Below are positions 16,882-24,934 of a stretch of DNA of 61,259 bases, one piece after another (position 1 is the stretch's first letter; each line of letters begins with the position of its first letter). Origin of the DNA: JAXGMQ01 sp964613055 (GTDB lineage: Bacteria > Caldisericota > Caldisericia > JAAYUI01); assembly GCA_964613055.1 (NCBI GenBank), contig CAZTGD010000009.1:1-61259 (forward strand), given 5' to 3'. A program made the translations under genes and the position numbers. The notes below the pieces were generated by a model. It saw only the letters and a program-made list of their open reading frames with translations, made no database searches and was not told where the DNA came from.

Positions 16882-19800
16882 CTACTCCCCGAAACAGTAC
16901 ATCTTCCTGTCACATCCGCCCACATAAATCCTGCCCTCCCAAAGGGCGGGGGAGGATATGATAGGCAGGCGGAGCTTGTGATGCCACAGCTCTTTGCCAC
17001 CATAGGAATCCAGGATGCGTATTGTTCCACCCATATCGGTGACGATGACCACCGAACCATCAGTGACGGGGGAGGAGTATATCGGTTTGCCTACGTCAAA
17101 GGTCCAGTTGTTCTCGCCGGTATAAGCGTCCATGGAAACAATCCAGCCGTTTATCCCGCAGGCGATGATATCATAATCCACCTTCAAAGGGCAGGTGATG
17201 CCCGTCACAGAATTGTTGGTCCATTCGATCTCACCGTCATCAATGTTGATGCAGTAGACCTTGCCGGACAGTCCCTCCACATACACCTTGCCGTCCGCAA
17301 CAAGCGGTGGGGAGGCGGTCATGCCGATGTCCATGCTCCACCAGGTTTTGCCGTCTGTTACCGACAGGCAAGACACAGAGCCATCCAGTCCAGTGAAGAT
17401 GATATTCGCTCCATCTATTGCAGGTGGGGATGTGGCTGAAAAACCCAGGTCAACATGCCATCTCATGCTCATCTCACCGTCCAGTACGCTCAGGCAGTAA
17501 GCCCCGCCATGAGAGGAACTGAAGTAGACATAGGTCAGCTTGGAGCTGGGGGAGTGGGTGGTGACAGAGGAGACGAGTCCGCCGGCGTAGTAGTCCCACA
17601 GCAGTTCACCAGTTGAGTCATCAAGACAGTACAGATGACCATCCTCTGAACCCGCAAAGAGCATGTCATTGGCAAGAGCAGAAGTTGATACAACGTCCGC
17701 TCCTGTGTTGAAGGACCACAGCAGAACGCCCAGTTGAGAATCGAGGCACCTGATGTCCGTATCGTTTGAACCGAAGTACACTCCCCCCTTGTCGAGCAGG
17801 GGAGAGGAGAGGATGGGTGCGTTTGTTACGTAGCTCCATTGCTGTTCAAGCTTACTCACGGTCAGTCTCGACTCTCTGTTTATGCCTGAATTTGCCTGGT
17901 CTCCGCCAAAACTCGTCCATGCCCTGGGCATTACGTCTCTCTGAACATATGCCCACACTTTCAGATGGTATGTTTCATCACCCCAGTAGGCGGTTATTGT
18001 ACCCGTGTGCATGCCCAGATCATTGACCTTGTAGGGGATGGTTGACAGTTTGAAACTGCTGGTGGAACCAGGGTCAAGAGGTATCGTTTTGTCGGAGATG
18101 GTAAACCATTCTGCATTGGAGACTACACGAACAATTACCTTGCTGTCACCGTTGTTGGTCACCTTTACCGACTGCTCCCTGAGGCTGGCTTTGGACAGTG
18201 TACCGAAGTTTATCATTTGGGGGCTGAAGGTCACAAAGGGCATGTTGCCTACACAGTACAGATTCCTGTCCTGACAACAGGCAAAAATCCTGCTAACTGC
18301 AACCGACAGGTTGCGTATCTCTCTGGTGTAGTCTCCTACCCAGATGACAGAGCCGTCTGTTCTGGAGATGGTAAAAAGCCTGTTGTCCGCGGACATGACG
18401 ATGCGGTCGCTTGTTGCGATGGGTCCCGAGACGATACTGTCCCACGGATCTGTTCGCCAGATAACCTCGCCATCTCTTGAGCTTAGAGCAAACAGCACGT
18501 TTGACCTGGTGGCACAGTAGACACCATCATCGGTTACAGCAATATCACCTTCAATATACGTTCCCAGCCGTGCTTCCCAGAGGATGCTTCCCGATCGACT
18601 ACCCACGTTCATGCACACACCATTTGACAAACCGAAACAGCACATGCCGTCATTCACAGATACGGCTGTGGTGATCGGTGCGGTGCAATGGACAGTCCAG
18701 ATGGGTCTGCTCAGGTCATAGGCAGAAATACAGTAGAGTGTTCCAGTGTCTGTGCCGAAGTAGACCTTCGCTGATTGCACAGCTGGTGTACCCGTTATTA
18801 TTCCGTCAGCTTGAAATCGTTCATCCACCCTACCTGTTGCTGAATCAACCGAGACGATCTCTCCATACTGATTGGCAAAGAAAACCCTGTCTCTCCAAGC
18901 CCGAAGGTCAGAAGTAGCGTAATCGTCAAGGTTGGTGTTCCAAAGCAGGGAGCCATCTTCGAGACTCAGACATCCGAGATGCCCGTCAAGTGTTGCCCAG
19001 TAGACCCTGTCGTCATAGATGGACGGTGTGACATCCATCTTGCCGTCACAGTTATAACTCCACAGATTGTTACCAAGACCAAAGTCAACACAATCGATTG
19101 AGCCGTATTTTCTGGCGACCACTATCCTGTCTTTGGTAACTACAGGCTGTGACACGGGAACGTCTGAGAATTCCACGTGCCAGTGATTGGACAGCCTCTT
19201 GCGGTCTGGGAAGCAACCCTCAAAAGCGTTGCCTGCACCAGATAGATTGCCCTGGTGTGACCACCACTGACAACCGCCACCCAGGTGTCTCTGGTTATCC
19301 ACAAACACACGCACGGGCAACACCTTCTCCTGTCCAGCCCATGTAAGCGTTATGCTTCCGTTGTAAACACCGTCGAAGCCGATGGACTGGGATTTCAGAT
19401 ACACATAGAAATGTTTCCTGTGGCGAACCTCGATGGGACCCGCAGGAAAACGCCTCACTCCAAACCACTTGCCTTCAATCTCATATTCCAGCTCAACATC
19501 ATTGGTCCCGCAGTTGCGTATACTGACTTCTACCTCTCCCGTACCCTTAGAGGTTGTTGTGCCGAAGTCTACCACCTCAACATTCAGTGAAACGCAGTCG
19601 CGCGCTATCTCATCGCCATAGCAGTAGACCTTGCCATCCGTGCTGGTCACCACCACAAGACCATCGGAAATGGCTGGGTTACCTGCTATCTGCTCCCCAA
19701 GGTTGGTCTCCCATATGGTCTCGCCATCATGGATACCAACAGCGCTGAACCAGCCCTCATCGGTTGCCAGGTAGATGCGTTCAGCGCAGACTGACGGGGC

Positions 19801-20751
19801 TTTTGAAAAACCGTTTATCTTATGAGACCAGTTCAGGTTGCCTGAGTGCAGGTTGAAGTTGAACAGCATCCCGTCCCACCTGCACATTGTCACCGTGCTT
19901 CTGGCGAATGCACAGCTGGAGACGCCGTAAGGACCAACGGGAAACTCCCAGAAGATATCACCTGTACTGGCGGACAAGCAGTAGACAGAATCTGATGCAA
20001 ACACCACCCTGCCGTCTATGTAGACTGGTGTGGCGCTGATCTCTTTGCTTGTCCCGAACTGCCAGAGAAGCTCCCCTGATTTGAAGTCCAGGCAATACAG
20101 GTTCTCATCGTCAGAGCCGATGTACACCCTTTCCTCGTAGACGGCGGGGGAGGAGAACACCTCGCCACCAGTTTCAAACTGCCATATCAGCTCTCCGCTG
20201 ATGGGGCTTATGCAGTAGACAAAGTAGTCATAAGAGCCGAAATAGAGCCTCTGGTTGTAGACCACGGGGGAGGAGTGGATGGGGGCTTCCGTTTCATAGA
20301 ACCACTCTATCTTGCCCGTGTCAAGGTCCAGGCAGTACATCCTGCCGTTTTCGCTTCCAACGTAGATGTTGCCCATCGAGTAGGCGGGGGAGGAGTGGAT
20401 GTCTGCATCGATGTGCGTTTCCCACAGCTGGTTGCCCGTTGACTGCTCAAGGCAGTGGACATAACCGTCATCACTGCCAAAGATAACCCTGGACTCTGCA
20501 ATCGCTGGAGATGACACTATCTGGTTGATGGTCTCAAAGCTCCACAGGAAGGTCAGATTGGAGGACATCGGACCGCAGTCGTTGTGGGTGGCCCCTGTCC
20601 TTCGGGTGTCGCCTCGGAAGCAGAACCAGGAGCATGTCTGTTCAGCGATGACATCGCAAGAGTGCCCTCCTGCAGGGAGTTTTATGCCTGTAAATGAAAT
20701 GACAAGGATAAGGATCAGGGTGATAAGGGCGTACCTCTTGATTGTCTTCAT
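16882..20751 (-). CDS. Giant secreted PQQ-type beta-propeller protein
   Basis: 1289 residues with an N-terminal signal peptide (MKTIKRYALITLILILVISF). It consists of about three PQQ-like/BamB-like propellers built of blades with a VYxGSxDGxxYCLD(xxTG)xxxW pattern. Two Ig-like segments separate them, at about residues 393-485 (VEVVDFGTTTSKG) and 838-925 (QMINFGTLSKASL), in the style of Hydin/ASPM-type domains. Cys in most YCL blade motifs is notable. No enzyme motif is seen; a surface scaffold or binding protein is the likely role. A -10-like TATAAT lies only 8 bases before the ATG and there is no Shine-Dalgarno, so the mRNA may be leaderless. Confidence 0.85.
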   Translation of the reverse strand: MKTIKRYALITLILILVISFTGIKLPAGGHSCDVIAEQTCSWFCFRGDTRRTGATHNDCGPMSSNLTFLWSFETINQIVSSPAIAESRVIFGSDDGYVHCLEQSTGNQLWETHIDADIHSSPAYSMGNIYVGSENGRMYCLDLDTGKIEWFYETEAPIHSSPVVYNQRLYFGSYDYFVYCISPISGELIWQFETGGEVFSSPAVYEERVYIGSDDENLYCLDFKSGELLWQFGTSKEISATPVYIDGRVVFASDSVYCLSASTGDIFWEFPVGPYGVSSCAFARSTVTMCRWDGMLFNFNLHSGNLNWSHKINGFSKAPSVCAERIYLATDEGWFSAVGIHDGETIWETNLGEQIAGNPAISDGLVVVTSTDGKVYCYGDEIARDCVSLNVEVVDFGTTTSKGTGEVEVSIRNCGTNDVELEYEIEGKWFGVRRFPAGPIEVRHRKHFYVYLKSQSIGFDGVYNGSITLTWAGQEKVLPVRVFVDNQRHLGGGCQWWSHQGNLSGAGNAFEGCFPDRKRLSNHWHVEFSDVPVSQPVVTKDRIVVARKYGSIDCVDFGLGNNLWSYNCDGKMDVTPSIYDDRVYWATLDGHLGCLSLEDGSLLWNTNLDDYATSDLRAWRDRVFFANQYGEIVSVDSATGRVDERFQADGIITGTPAVQSAKVYFGTDTGTLYCISAYDLSRPIWTVHCTAPITTAVSVNDGMCCFGLSNGVCMNVGSRSGSILWEARLGTYIEGDIAVTDDGVYCATRSNVLFALSSRDGEVIWRTDPWDSIVSGPIATSDRIVMSADNRLFTISRTDGSVIWVGDYTREIRNLSVAVSRIFACCQDRNLYCVGNMPFVTFSPQMINFGTLSKASLREQSVKVTNNGDSKVIVRVVSNAEWFTISDKTIPLDPGSTSSFKLSTIPYKVNDLGMHTGTITAYWGDETYHLKVWAYVQRDVMPRAWTSFGGDQANSGINRESRLTVSKLEQQWSYVTNAPILSSPLLDKGGVYFGSNDTDIRCLDSQLGVLLWSFNTGADVVSTSALANDMLFAGSEDGHLYCLDDSTGELLWDYYAGGLVSSVTTHSPSSKLTYVYFSSSHGGAYCLSVLDGEMSMRWHVDLGFSATSPPAIDGANIIFTGLDGSVSCLSVTDGKTWWSMDIGMTASPPLVADGKVYVEGLSGKVYCINIDDGEIEWTNNSVTGITCPLKVDYDIIACGINGWIVSMDAYTGENNWTFDVGKPIYSSPVTDGSVVIVTDMGGTIRILDSYGGKELWHHKLRLPIISSPALWEGRIYVGGCDRKMYCFGE

Positions 20752-20758
20752 GTGGGGG

Positions 20759-20787
20759 ATTATACAGGAAACACACTGATAAATCCA
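20759..20787 (-). promoter_or_regulatory. Possible promoter for the giant propeller gene
   Basis: Reverse strand TATAAT (20759-20764), with a poor -35 (TGGATT, 20782-20787) at a 17-base spacing. Transcription would begin at or next to the ATG at 20751. Confidence 0.35.
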
Positions 20788-20795
20788 GTGTAATC

Positions 20796-21053
20796 TTATC
20801 TTCGTCTAGTGCGATCTATGTTAGATACTTCAACAGGTATTGATGGTTTTGGTGTGCAGTCTAGTAAAACACCTTCTTTCACTAGAGTTTGTGTAATTTT
20901 CTTGAAAACTCTGTCTCTTTCTTTGGGGTCTTTAAATTCCCACTTAAGATAACCAAAATCTATCCAATTATCGTCTTCTTGAATCCCACAGACGAGTTTA
21001 GTCATCTTATCAATATGGACTAACTCGAAATTTGCATACATTATCAATTTCAT
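20796..21053 (-). CDS. Small protein of unknown function
   Basis: An 85-residue soluble protein with a basic C-terminal tail (NIDRTRRR). The excellent AGGAGGAG site 6 bases before the ATG makes it a real gene. No family is recognised. It lies between the methyltransferase and the giant propeller gene on the same strand, 67 bases after the methyltransferase stop, so it may share that transcript. Confidence 0.6.
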   Translation of the reverse strand: MKLIMYANFELVHIDKMTKLVCGIQEDDNWIDFGYLKWEFKDPKERDRVFKKITQTLVKEGVLLDCTPKPSIPVEVSNIDRTRRR

Positions 21054-21120
21054 TCTTGCTCCTCCTCCTTTTGGTGTAATACATTGTTGAAGTCGTTCAA
21101 TAAGTACCTTTTGAACTATA

Positions 21121-22779
21121 TTACAACAGCTTGGATTCCTTTTTAGTGTTTTCCTTGTCTTTTTTGACAGCTCTTTTGAATGGTGTAAACCCTCCAGTGT
21201 CTCTGTAAGGATACTCGGGCTGTTTCCCGTCCATTATTTCCTCGATGGTCAATATCTGTATTCTGGGATACAGCCTGCCGTTGCTGGATTCATAAACACC
21301 CGCTTTGTTTGCCTCTTTTTTCATGTTTCTGGTCGGCTCAGTAATGGATATGTAAATGCCAATGGCCGCCTTCTCTTTTTCAACAACACCAATGAGTTGG
21401 TCAATATGAGGTGAACCCACATGCTTGCCACCCTTCACCTGTACCACAATCTTCTCTTGCTTGCGTGTTGAAAGGTCATCCTGAAAGTACATTATCCCGT
21501 CTATTCCAGTGTCAGCACCTTTCTTTTTACCCTGATATGGTCTTGCTCCGATTTGTGTCACCGCCCACCACTCAAACTGGTATTTGTCTCTGTCTGCCAG
21601 ATTGATTGCGCTGGCAATGTCCTTTGGTGCTCCCTCAACCTCATAGGTTGACAGCTCTGAGCCAAAGGTGTCTTTCAGTCTGCGTTCCATCAGGTCAACT
21701 GAAAGCCAGGTTATGTCTATCCCTATCCACCTTCTCTTCAGCCTCTCCGCCACTGCTATCGTGGTGCCACAACCACAGAAGGGGTCCAGCAACAGATCAC
21801 CTTCGTTGGAGCTGGCTTCGATTATACGTTCTAATAACGCCTCTGGTTTTTGTGTTGGATAGCCAAGACGTTCTTCACCACTATGTGATAATGAACCTAC
21901 ATCCAACCATATGTCTTGGATTTTTTGTCCTTTTGTTTCATCAAGGTACTGCTTCAAACTCGGATACCCATTACTGCTATATGCTAGTCTATTCTCATCA
22001 TGCATTTTTTGCATTTTTTCTTTTGTCCATTTCCAAACTCTCAAAAAACCATTCCATTTGTATCTGAGATTGGGTCGATTCTTATTTGGATTTAGGACAT
22101 TTTGTTTACGATATCTTCGACCAGTCTCTGGTTCTACAAATTTAAAAAAATTATCAATGTAAGTTTCATCTAATTCTGTATATTGCTGGTTCCATACAAA
22201 ATTGTTTGTTTTTGAATACCAAAAAACAATATCATGAATCCTGCCACACCTTTTATATACGTTTCCATGTGAAGAGTATCTCTTCCAAATTATCTCATTC
22301 CTATAATTCTTGAACCCAAAAATCCCGTCAAGAACTAGCTTGATGTAATGGCTGGCTGTCGGGTCGCAGTGCAGATAAAGCGAACCAGTCGGCTTTAGAA
22401 TCCTGTGCAACTCCTTCAACCTCACCGCCATCATGACGATGTATGCCATCATAGCGTTTCTACCCAGAAAGGTTACTAGAGATTGAATGAGGTTTGCAAG
22501 GTCAGGATAGTCGGCATCCCTGATGAGCTCGTTATAGACAGCCTCCGTTTGTCCTGTTACCCATTGCCACGTGTCCTCAAACGCATGAATTTGCGCTTCT
22601 GACTGGTCACCGGATGTCTCTTTGAACAGCATGTTGTAGGTTGCGTTGCTGTTAAACGGAGGGTCGAGGTATATCAAATCAATAAAGTCATTCGGGAATT
22701 CGTCTCTGTTGCGCAAGACCTCCAGATTATCGCCAAACCACAGCTTGTTCACCCAGGTTTCATTATTCATGTTGCACAT
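21121..22779 (-). CDS. DNA N6-adenine/N4-cytosine methyltransferase with C-terminal Mrr-like nuclease domain
   Basis: 552 residues. The methyltransferase is of beta type: motif IV DPPF is in LIYLDPPFNSNATYN near residue 38, and the SAM-binding motif I is LLLDPFCGCGTTIAVAE near 328. The target-recognition region between them (about 150-300) is strongly AT-rich (near 21960-22330) compared with the flanks. The C-terminal ~130 residues resemble the Mrr_cat nuclease: GADTGIDGIMYFQDD near 420, then IVVQVKGG near 448, giving the D...QxK pattern. The single chain could therefore both modify and cut DNA. AAAGGAA precedes the ATG. No separate restriction gene is nearby. Whether the nuclease acts on unmodified or modified DNA is unknown. 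Confidence 0.88.
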   Translation of the reverse strand: MCNMNNETWVNKLWFGDNLEVLRNRDEFPNDFIDLIYLDPPFNSNATYNMLFKETSGDQSEAQIHAFEDTWQWVTGQTEAVYNELIRDADYPDLANLIQSLVTFLGRNAMMAYIVMMAVRLKELHRILKPTGSLYLHCDPTASHYIKLVLDGIFGFKNYRNEIIWKRYSSHGNVYKRCGRIHDIVFWYSKTNNFVWNQQYTELDETYIDNFFKFVEPETGRRYRKQNVLNPNKNRPNLRYKWNGFLRVWKWTKEKMQKMHDENRLAYSSNGYPSLKQYLDETKGQKIQDIWLDVGSLSHSGEERLGYPTQKPEALLERIIEASSNEGDLLLDPFCGCGTTIAVAERLKRRWIGIDITWLSVDLMERRLKDTFGSELSTYEVEGAPKDIASAINLADRDKYQFEWWAVTQIGARPYQGKKKGADTGIDGIMYFQDDLSTRKQEKIVVQVKGGKHVGSPHIDQLIGVVEKEKAAIGIYISITEPTRNMKKEANKAGVYESSNGRLYPRIQILTIEEIMDGKQPEYPYRDTGGFTPFKRAVKKDKENTKKESKLL

Positions 22780-22860
22780 TATATTCCTTTGTTGCTACAA
22801 ATCCAAGTCGAATATCTATGATTTTCGTTGACAGCATTTTATAGCATCGTAGGGTACTAT

Positions 22861-23378
22861 GCCCTTAACACATACACACAGGTTTCATAAAACTGCAAGT
22901 CCTTCTTATCACACCCGAAGGGAGATACTCCCAAGCATTCAGTTTTGACCAGTAATGATGGGTTATGACTGGTTAAGTTTAGGATGTTTGAAGCTGTTAT
23001 TTCTGGGCAGAGGTAACCGAGAATTCCCCTGGATTCCCGCTTTCGCGGGAATGACGAAGATGAAACGGGAATGTCGTAGGGAAATACTGGAATGACGTAT
23101 GGAACGTGGGAATGACGAAGATGAAACAGGAATGACGTAAAGGAAAACAGGAATGACGAAGTAGAAACAGAATTTAGGTAGAGCAAAGAGGGAATGTTGA
23201 AGAAGAAGGAGTGATATAGCAGAAAAGGAATTACATATAAAAAACAGGAATGACGGGGTAAAAAAAGGGGCTTAGGTAGAAAAAACGGGGATAATGGGTA
23301 GGGTGATAATCCTTTTTAAGGGAAGAGAGGATGGGTCAAGGATGGAGAACTTCTTGTGTGTGTCAGGTGCATGATGCT
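22861..23378 (+). repeat. Dispersed repeat element, copy B (longest)
   Basis: A non-coding element sharing its whole layout with 45520-45836 (reverse strand) and 61061 to the window end. In order: a GCCCTTAACACATACACACA start, a hairpin around 22908-22935, a CATTCAGTTTTGACCAG hairpin near 22938-22962, the palindrome ATTCCCGC-tttc-GCGGGAAT at about 23033-23052, a tandem array, then a conserved tail (CTTTTTAAGGGAAGAGAGG, GGTCAAGGATGGAGAA, TGTGTCAGGTGC). No ORF within it is credible. Element type is unknown; a MITE-like or REP-like element is possible. Confidence 0.75.
23047..23302 (+). repeat. Degenerate tandem array of ~20-21-bp units
   Basis: About 12-13 contiguous units with a consensus near GGGAATGACGAAGATGAAAC, each 20-21 bases, becoming more degenerate rightward. 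The first unit begins with the right arm of the palindrome, so the array seems to have grown from it. The copy at 45520-45836 has only about 3 units. There are no spacers, so this is not a CRISPR. Confidence 0.7.
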
Positions 23379-23406
23379 TTACAAGATTTTTGTCCCCAAA
23401 ATGAAA

Positions 23407-23438
23407 TACCCCGGATGGTAGGAGCTCCATCCGGGGTA
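23407..23438 (-). terminator. Hairpin downstream of the DUF5666-like gene
   Basis: Perfect 12-bp arms (TACCCCGGATGG and its complement) around an 8-base loop, 54 bases beyond the stop of the reverse-strand gene at 23492. On that strand it is followed by a T-rich TATTTCATTTT. Confidence 0.65.
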
Positions 23439-23491
23439 GCCGATAAAAAATTAAAGGACGTGGAGTGTGTATACGTTGCTTTAATGGATGC

Positions 23492-24811
23492 TTACGGTCT
23501 GTTGCCGCCGGGTCCACCGGGTCCTTCGGGGTTACCCTCTGGTGGTGTCTCTAGCTTGTCGGACTTGATGATCACAATCGCGTTGTCATCCTCATAGCTG
23601 ATGCCAACAAAGTCACCCACAGCAAGGTCGGCAACGGTCAGATCAACAGGATCTTCACCTCTGACGTGCTTCTGAATCTTGGTGTCGCCGGTGATGTTGA
23701 GTGTTACTGTCTCTTCACCGCGCTTGATTGTTATGGTGATGGAGGTTGGGCTAACGGATGTTATCTGACCGCCTACCCTGCCCCTGAGGGTGTCATGGAA
23801 TATGACCGCTCTGGCGGTTGGTTCTGGGTCACCGTCTTCATTCCTGCTGGGTACAACCAGCACTCCAACAACCTGACCTGGGCTCAGGTCAGAGCGGGAC
23901 ATCTCTATCCTCTCTGGCTTCTCGCCCTCTACTGTTGGTGCTTCCATTGCCCAGAACTCGGTGTCATCGGTCACCTTGAATCTCACATCTTCAGAGCCAA
24001 GGGCGGGGGTGCACACCATGTAGTCGCCATCCCAGCTGTTGAATGTACCCATGAATTCTCTGCGCTTGTCATCTCTGCGATCGTCCCTTGGGTCACGCTT
24101 TGGAGGGAACTCGTCTACAACCATGACTGCCATGGCGTTCATGGTGACATTGCCCTCGTCATCCTTCTCCAGCTTACCCATGATGACCAGCTTGTCACCA
24201 CTCGCTAAGTCGCTGAGACCTATCTCAACGCGGGAGGGTTTGTCATCCTCATCCTTTGCGACTTCACCATACTTTGTGTCCTCAGAGACCGTTACCTCAA
24301 ACTCCTTTTCACCGGCTGGGTCTGTTACTACAAGTGTGTTACCGCTGACAGACTTGAGGATGACATTCATCTGAGGCGGTCCCTTGTCTTCTCTGCCGGG
24401 CAGGTCTGGTCTGGGGAACTTGTCCACCTTGCTGACACTGCCTGCAAGGTAAGAAGTGGTGGCATTTTCATCGTCACCGTCACGCACGATCCTACCTCTG
24501 ACAACCACCTTGTCGCCCTTCTTGATCTCATTCCAGGCGATCTCTGGTGGTGTCTCACCCTTTTCAATCTCGCCGGTTGCATCAAAGAAGTTGGTCTCAT
24601 CGTCTGTTGTGATCTCGATTGTTGTGAAGTCCATACCTGGAGGTGTAATCGTAACCTTGTTTGAGGCAATAACCTTAACCGTGCCCATCATCGGCAGATG
24701 TCTTGCCTTGTCCTTTGCGTTGTCCATTGGACTCTCTGCGTTTACCGTTCCTGTGAAAACCAGTCCGAGCGCGAGCGCTCCAATCAGTGTTAGTGTCATT
24801 ATCTTCTTCAT
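23492..24811 (-). CDS. Secreted protein with four DUF5666-like domains
   Basis: 439 residues with a signal peptide (MKKIMTLTLIGALALGLVF, cleavage near VNA). The mature part holds about four copies of a small beta-barrel unit, each with a strand like GTVxxISGNTVTIT, a threonine 'TxDDTxF/KIxK' step and a final 'DLxxGDxVxVxGxxxxD' step (about residues 40-130, 140-235, 250-340, 345-420). That is the style of DUF5666, whose function is unknown. The tail is Gly/Pro-rich (EGNPEGPGGPGGNRP). AAAGGAG precedes the ATG, and a hairpin terminator follows. It is very charged, with many Asp, Glu and Lys. Confidence 0.8.
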   Translation of the reverse strand: MKKIMTLTLIGALALGLVFTGTVNAESPMDNAKDKARHLPMMGTVKVIASNKVTITPPGMDFTTIEITTDDETNFFDATGEIEKGETPPEIAWNEIKKGDKVVVRGRIVRDGDDENATTSYLAGSVSKVDKFPRPDLPGREDKGPPQMNVILKSVSGNTLVVTDPAGEKEFEVTVSEDTKYGEVAKDEDDKPSRVEIGLSDLASGDKLVIMGKLEKDDEGNVTMNAMAVMVVDEFPPKRDPRDDRRDDKRREFMGTFNSWDGDYMVCTPALGSEDVRFKVTDDTEFWAMEAPTVEGEKPERIEMSRSDLSPGQVVGVLVVPSRNEDGDPEPTARAVIFHDTLRGRVGGQITSVSPTSITITIKRGEETVTLNITGDTKIQKHVRGEDPVDLTVADLAVGDFVGISYEDDNAIVIIKSDKLETPPEGNPEGPGGPGGNRP

Positions 24812-24934
24812 GTCAAACTCCTTTCGGTTGCTGTTTCATAACACTATTACGTTGGGTGTTCTAAAAAAGTTAGTTAAGGGGTTTGGCTGATGAACTTCAC
24901 TCCTTTGAAGAAGTATCTGATTGTGGAGGTTGAA

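Noticed and set aside
22857..23186. 109-codon reverse-strand ORF over the long repeat
   Set aside because: It is a by-product of the repeat; the low-complexity protein and lack of any start signal argue against a gene.
23047..23302. Short regular repeats that might be a CRISPR array
   Set aside because: The ~20-base units are contiguous and degenerate, with no unique spacers and no cas genes in the window.
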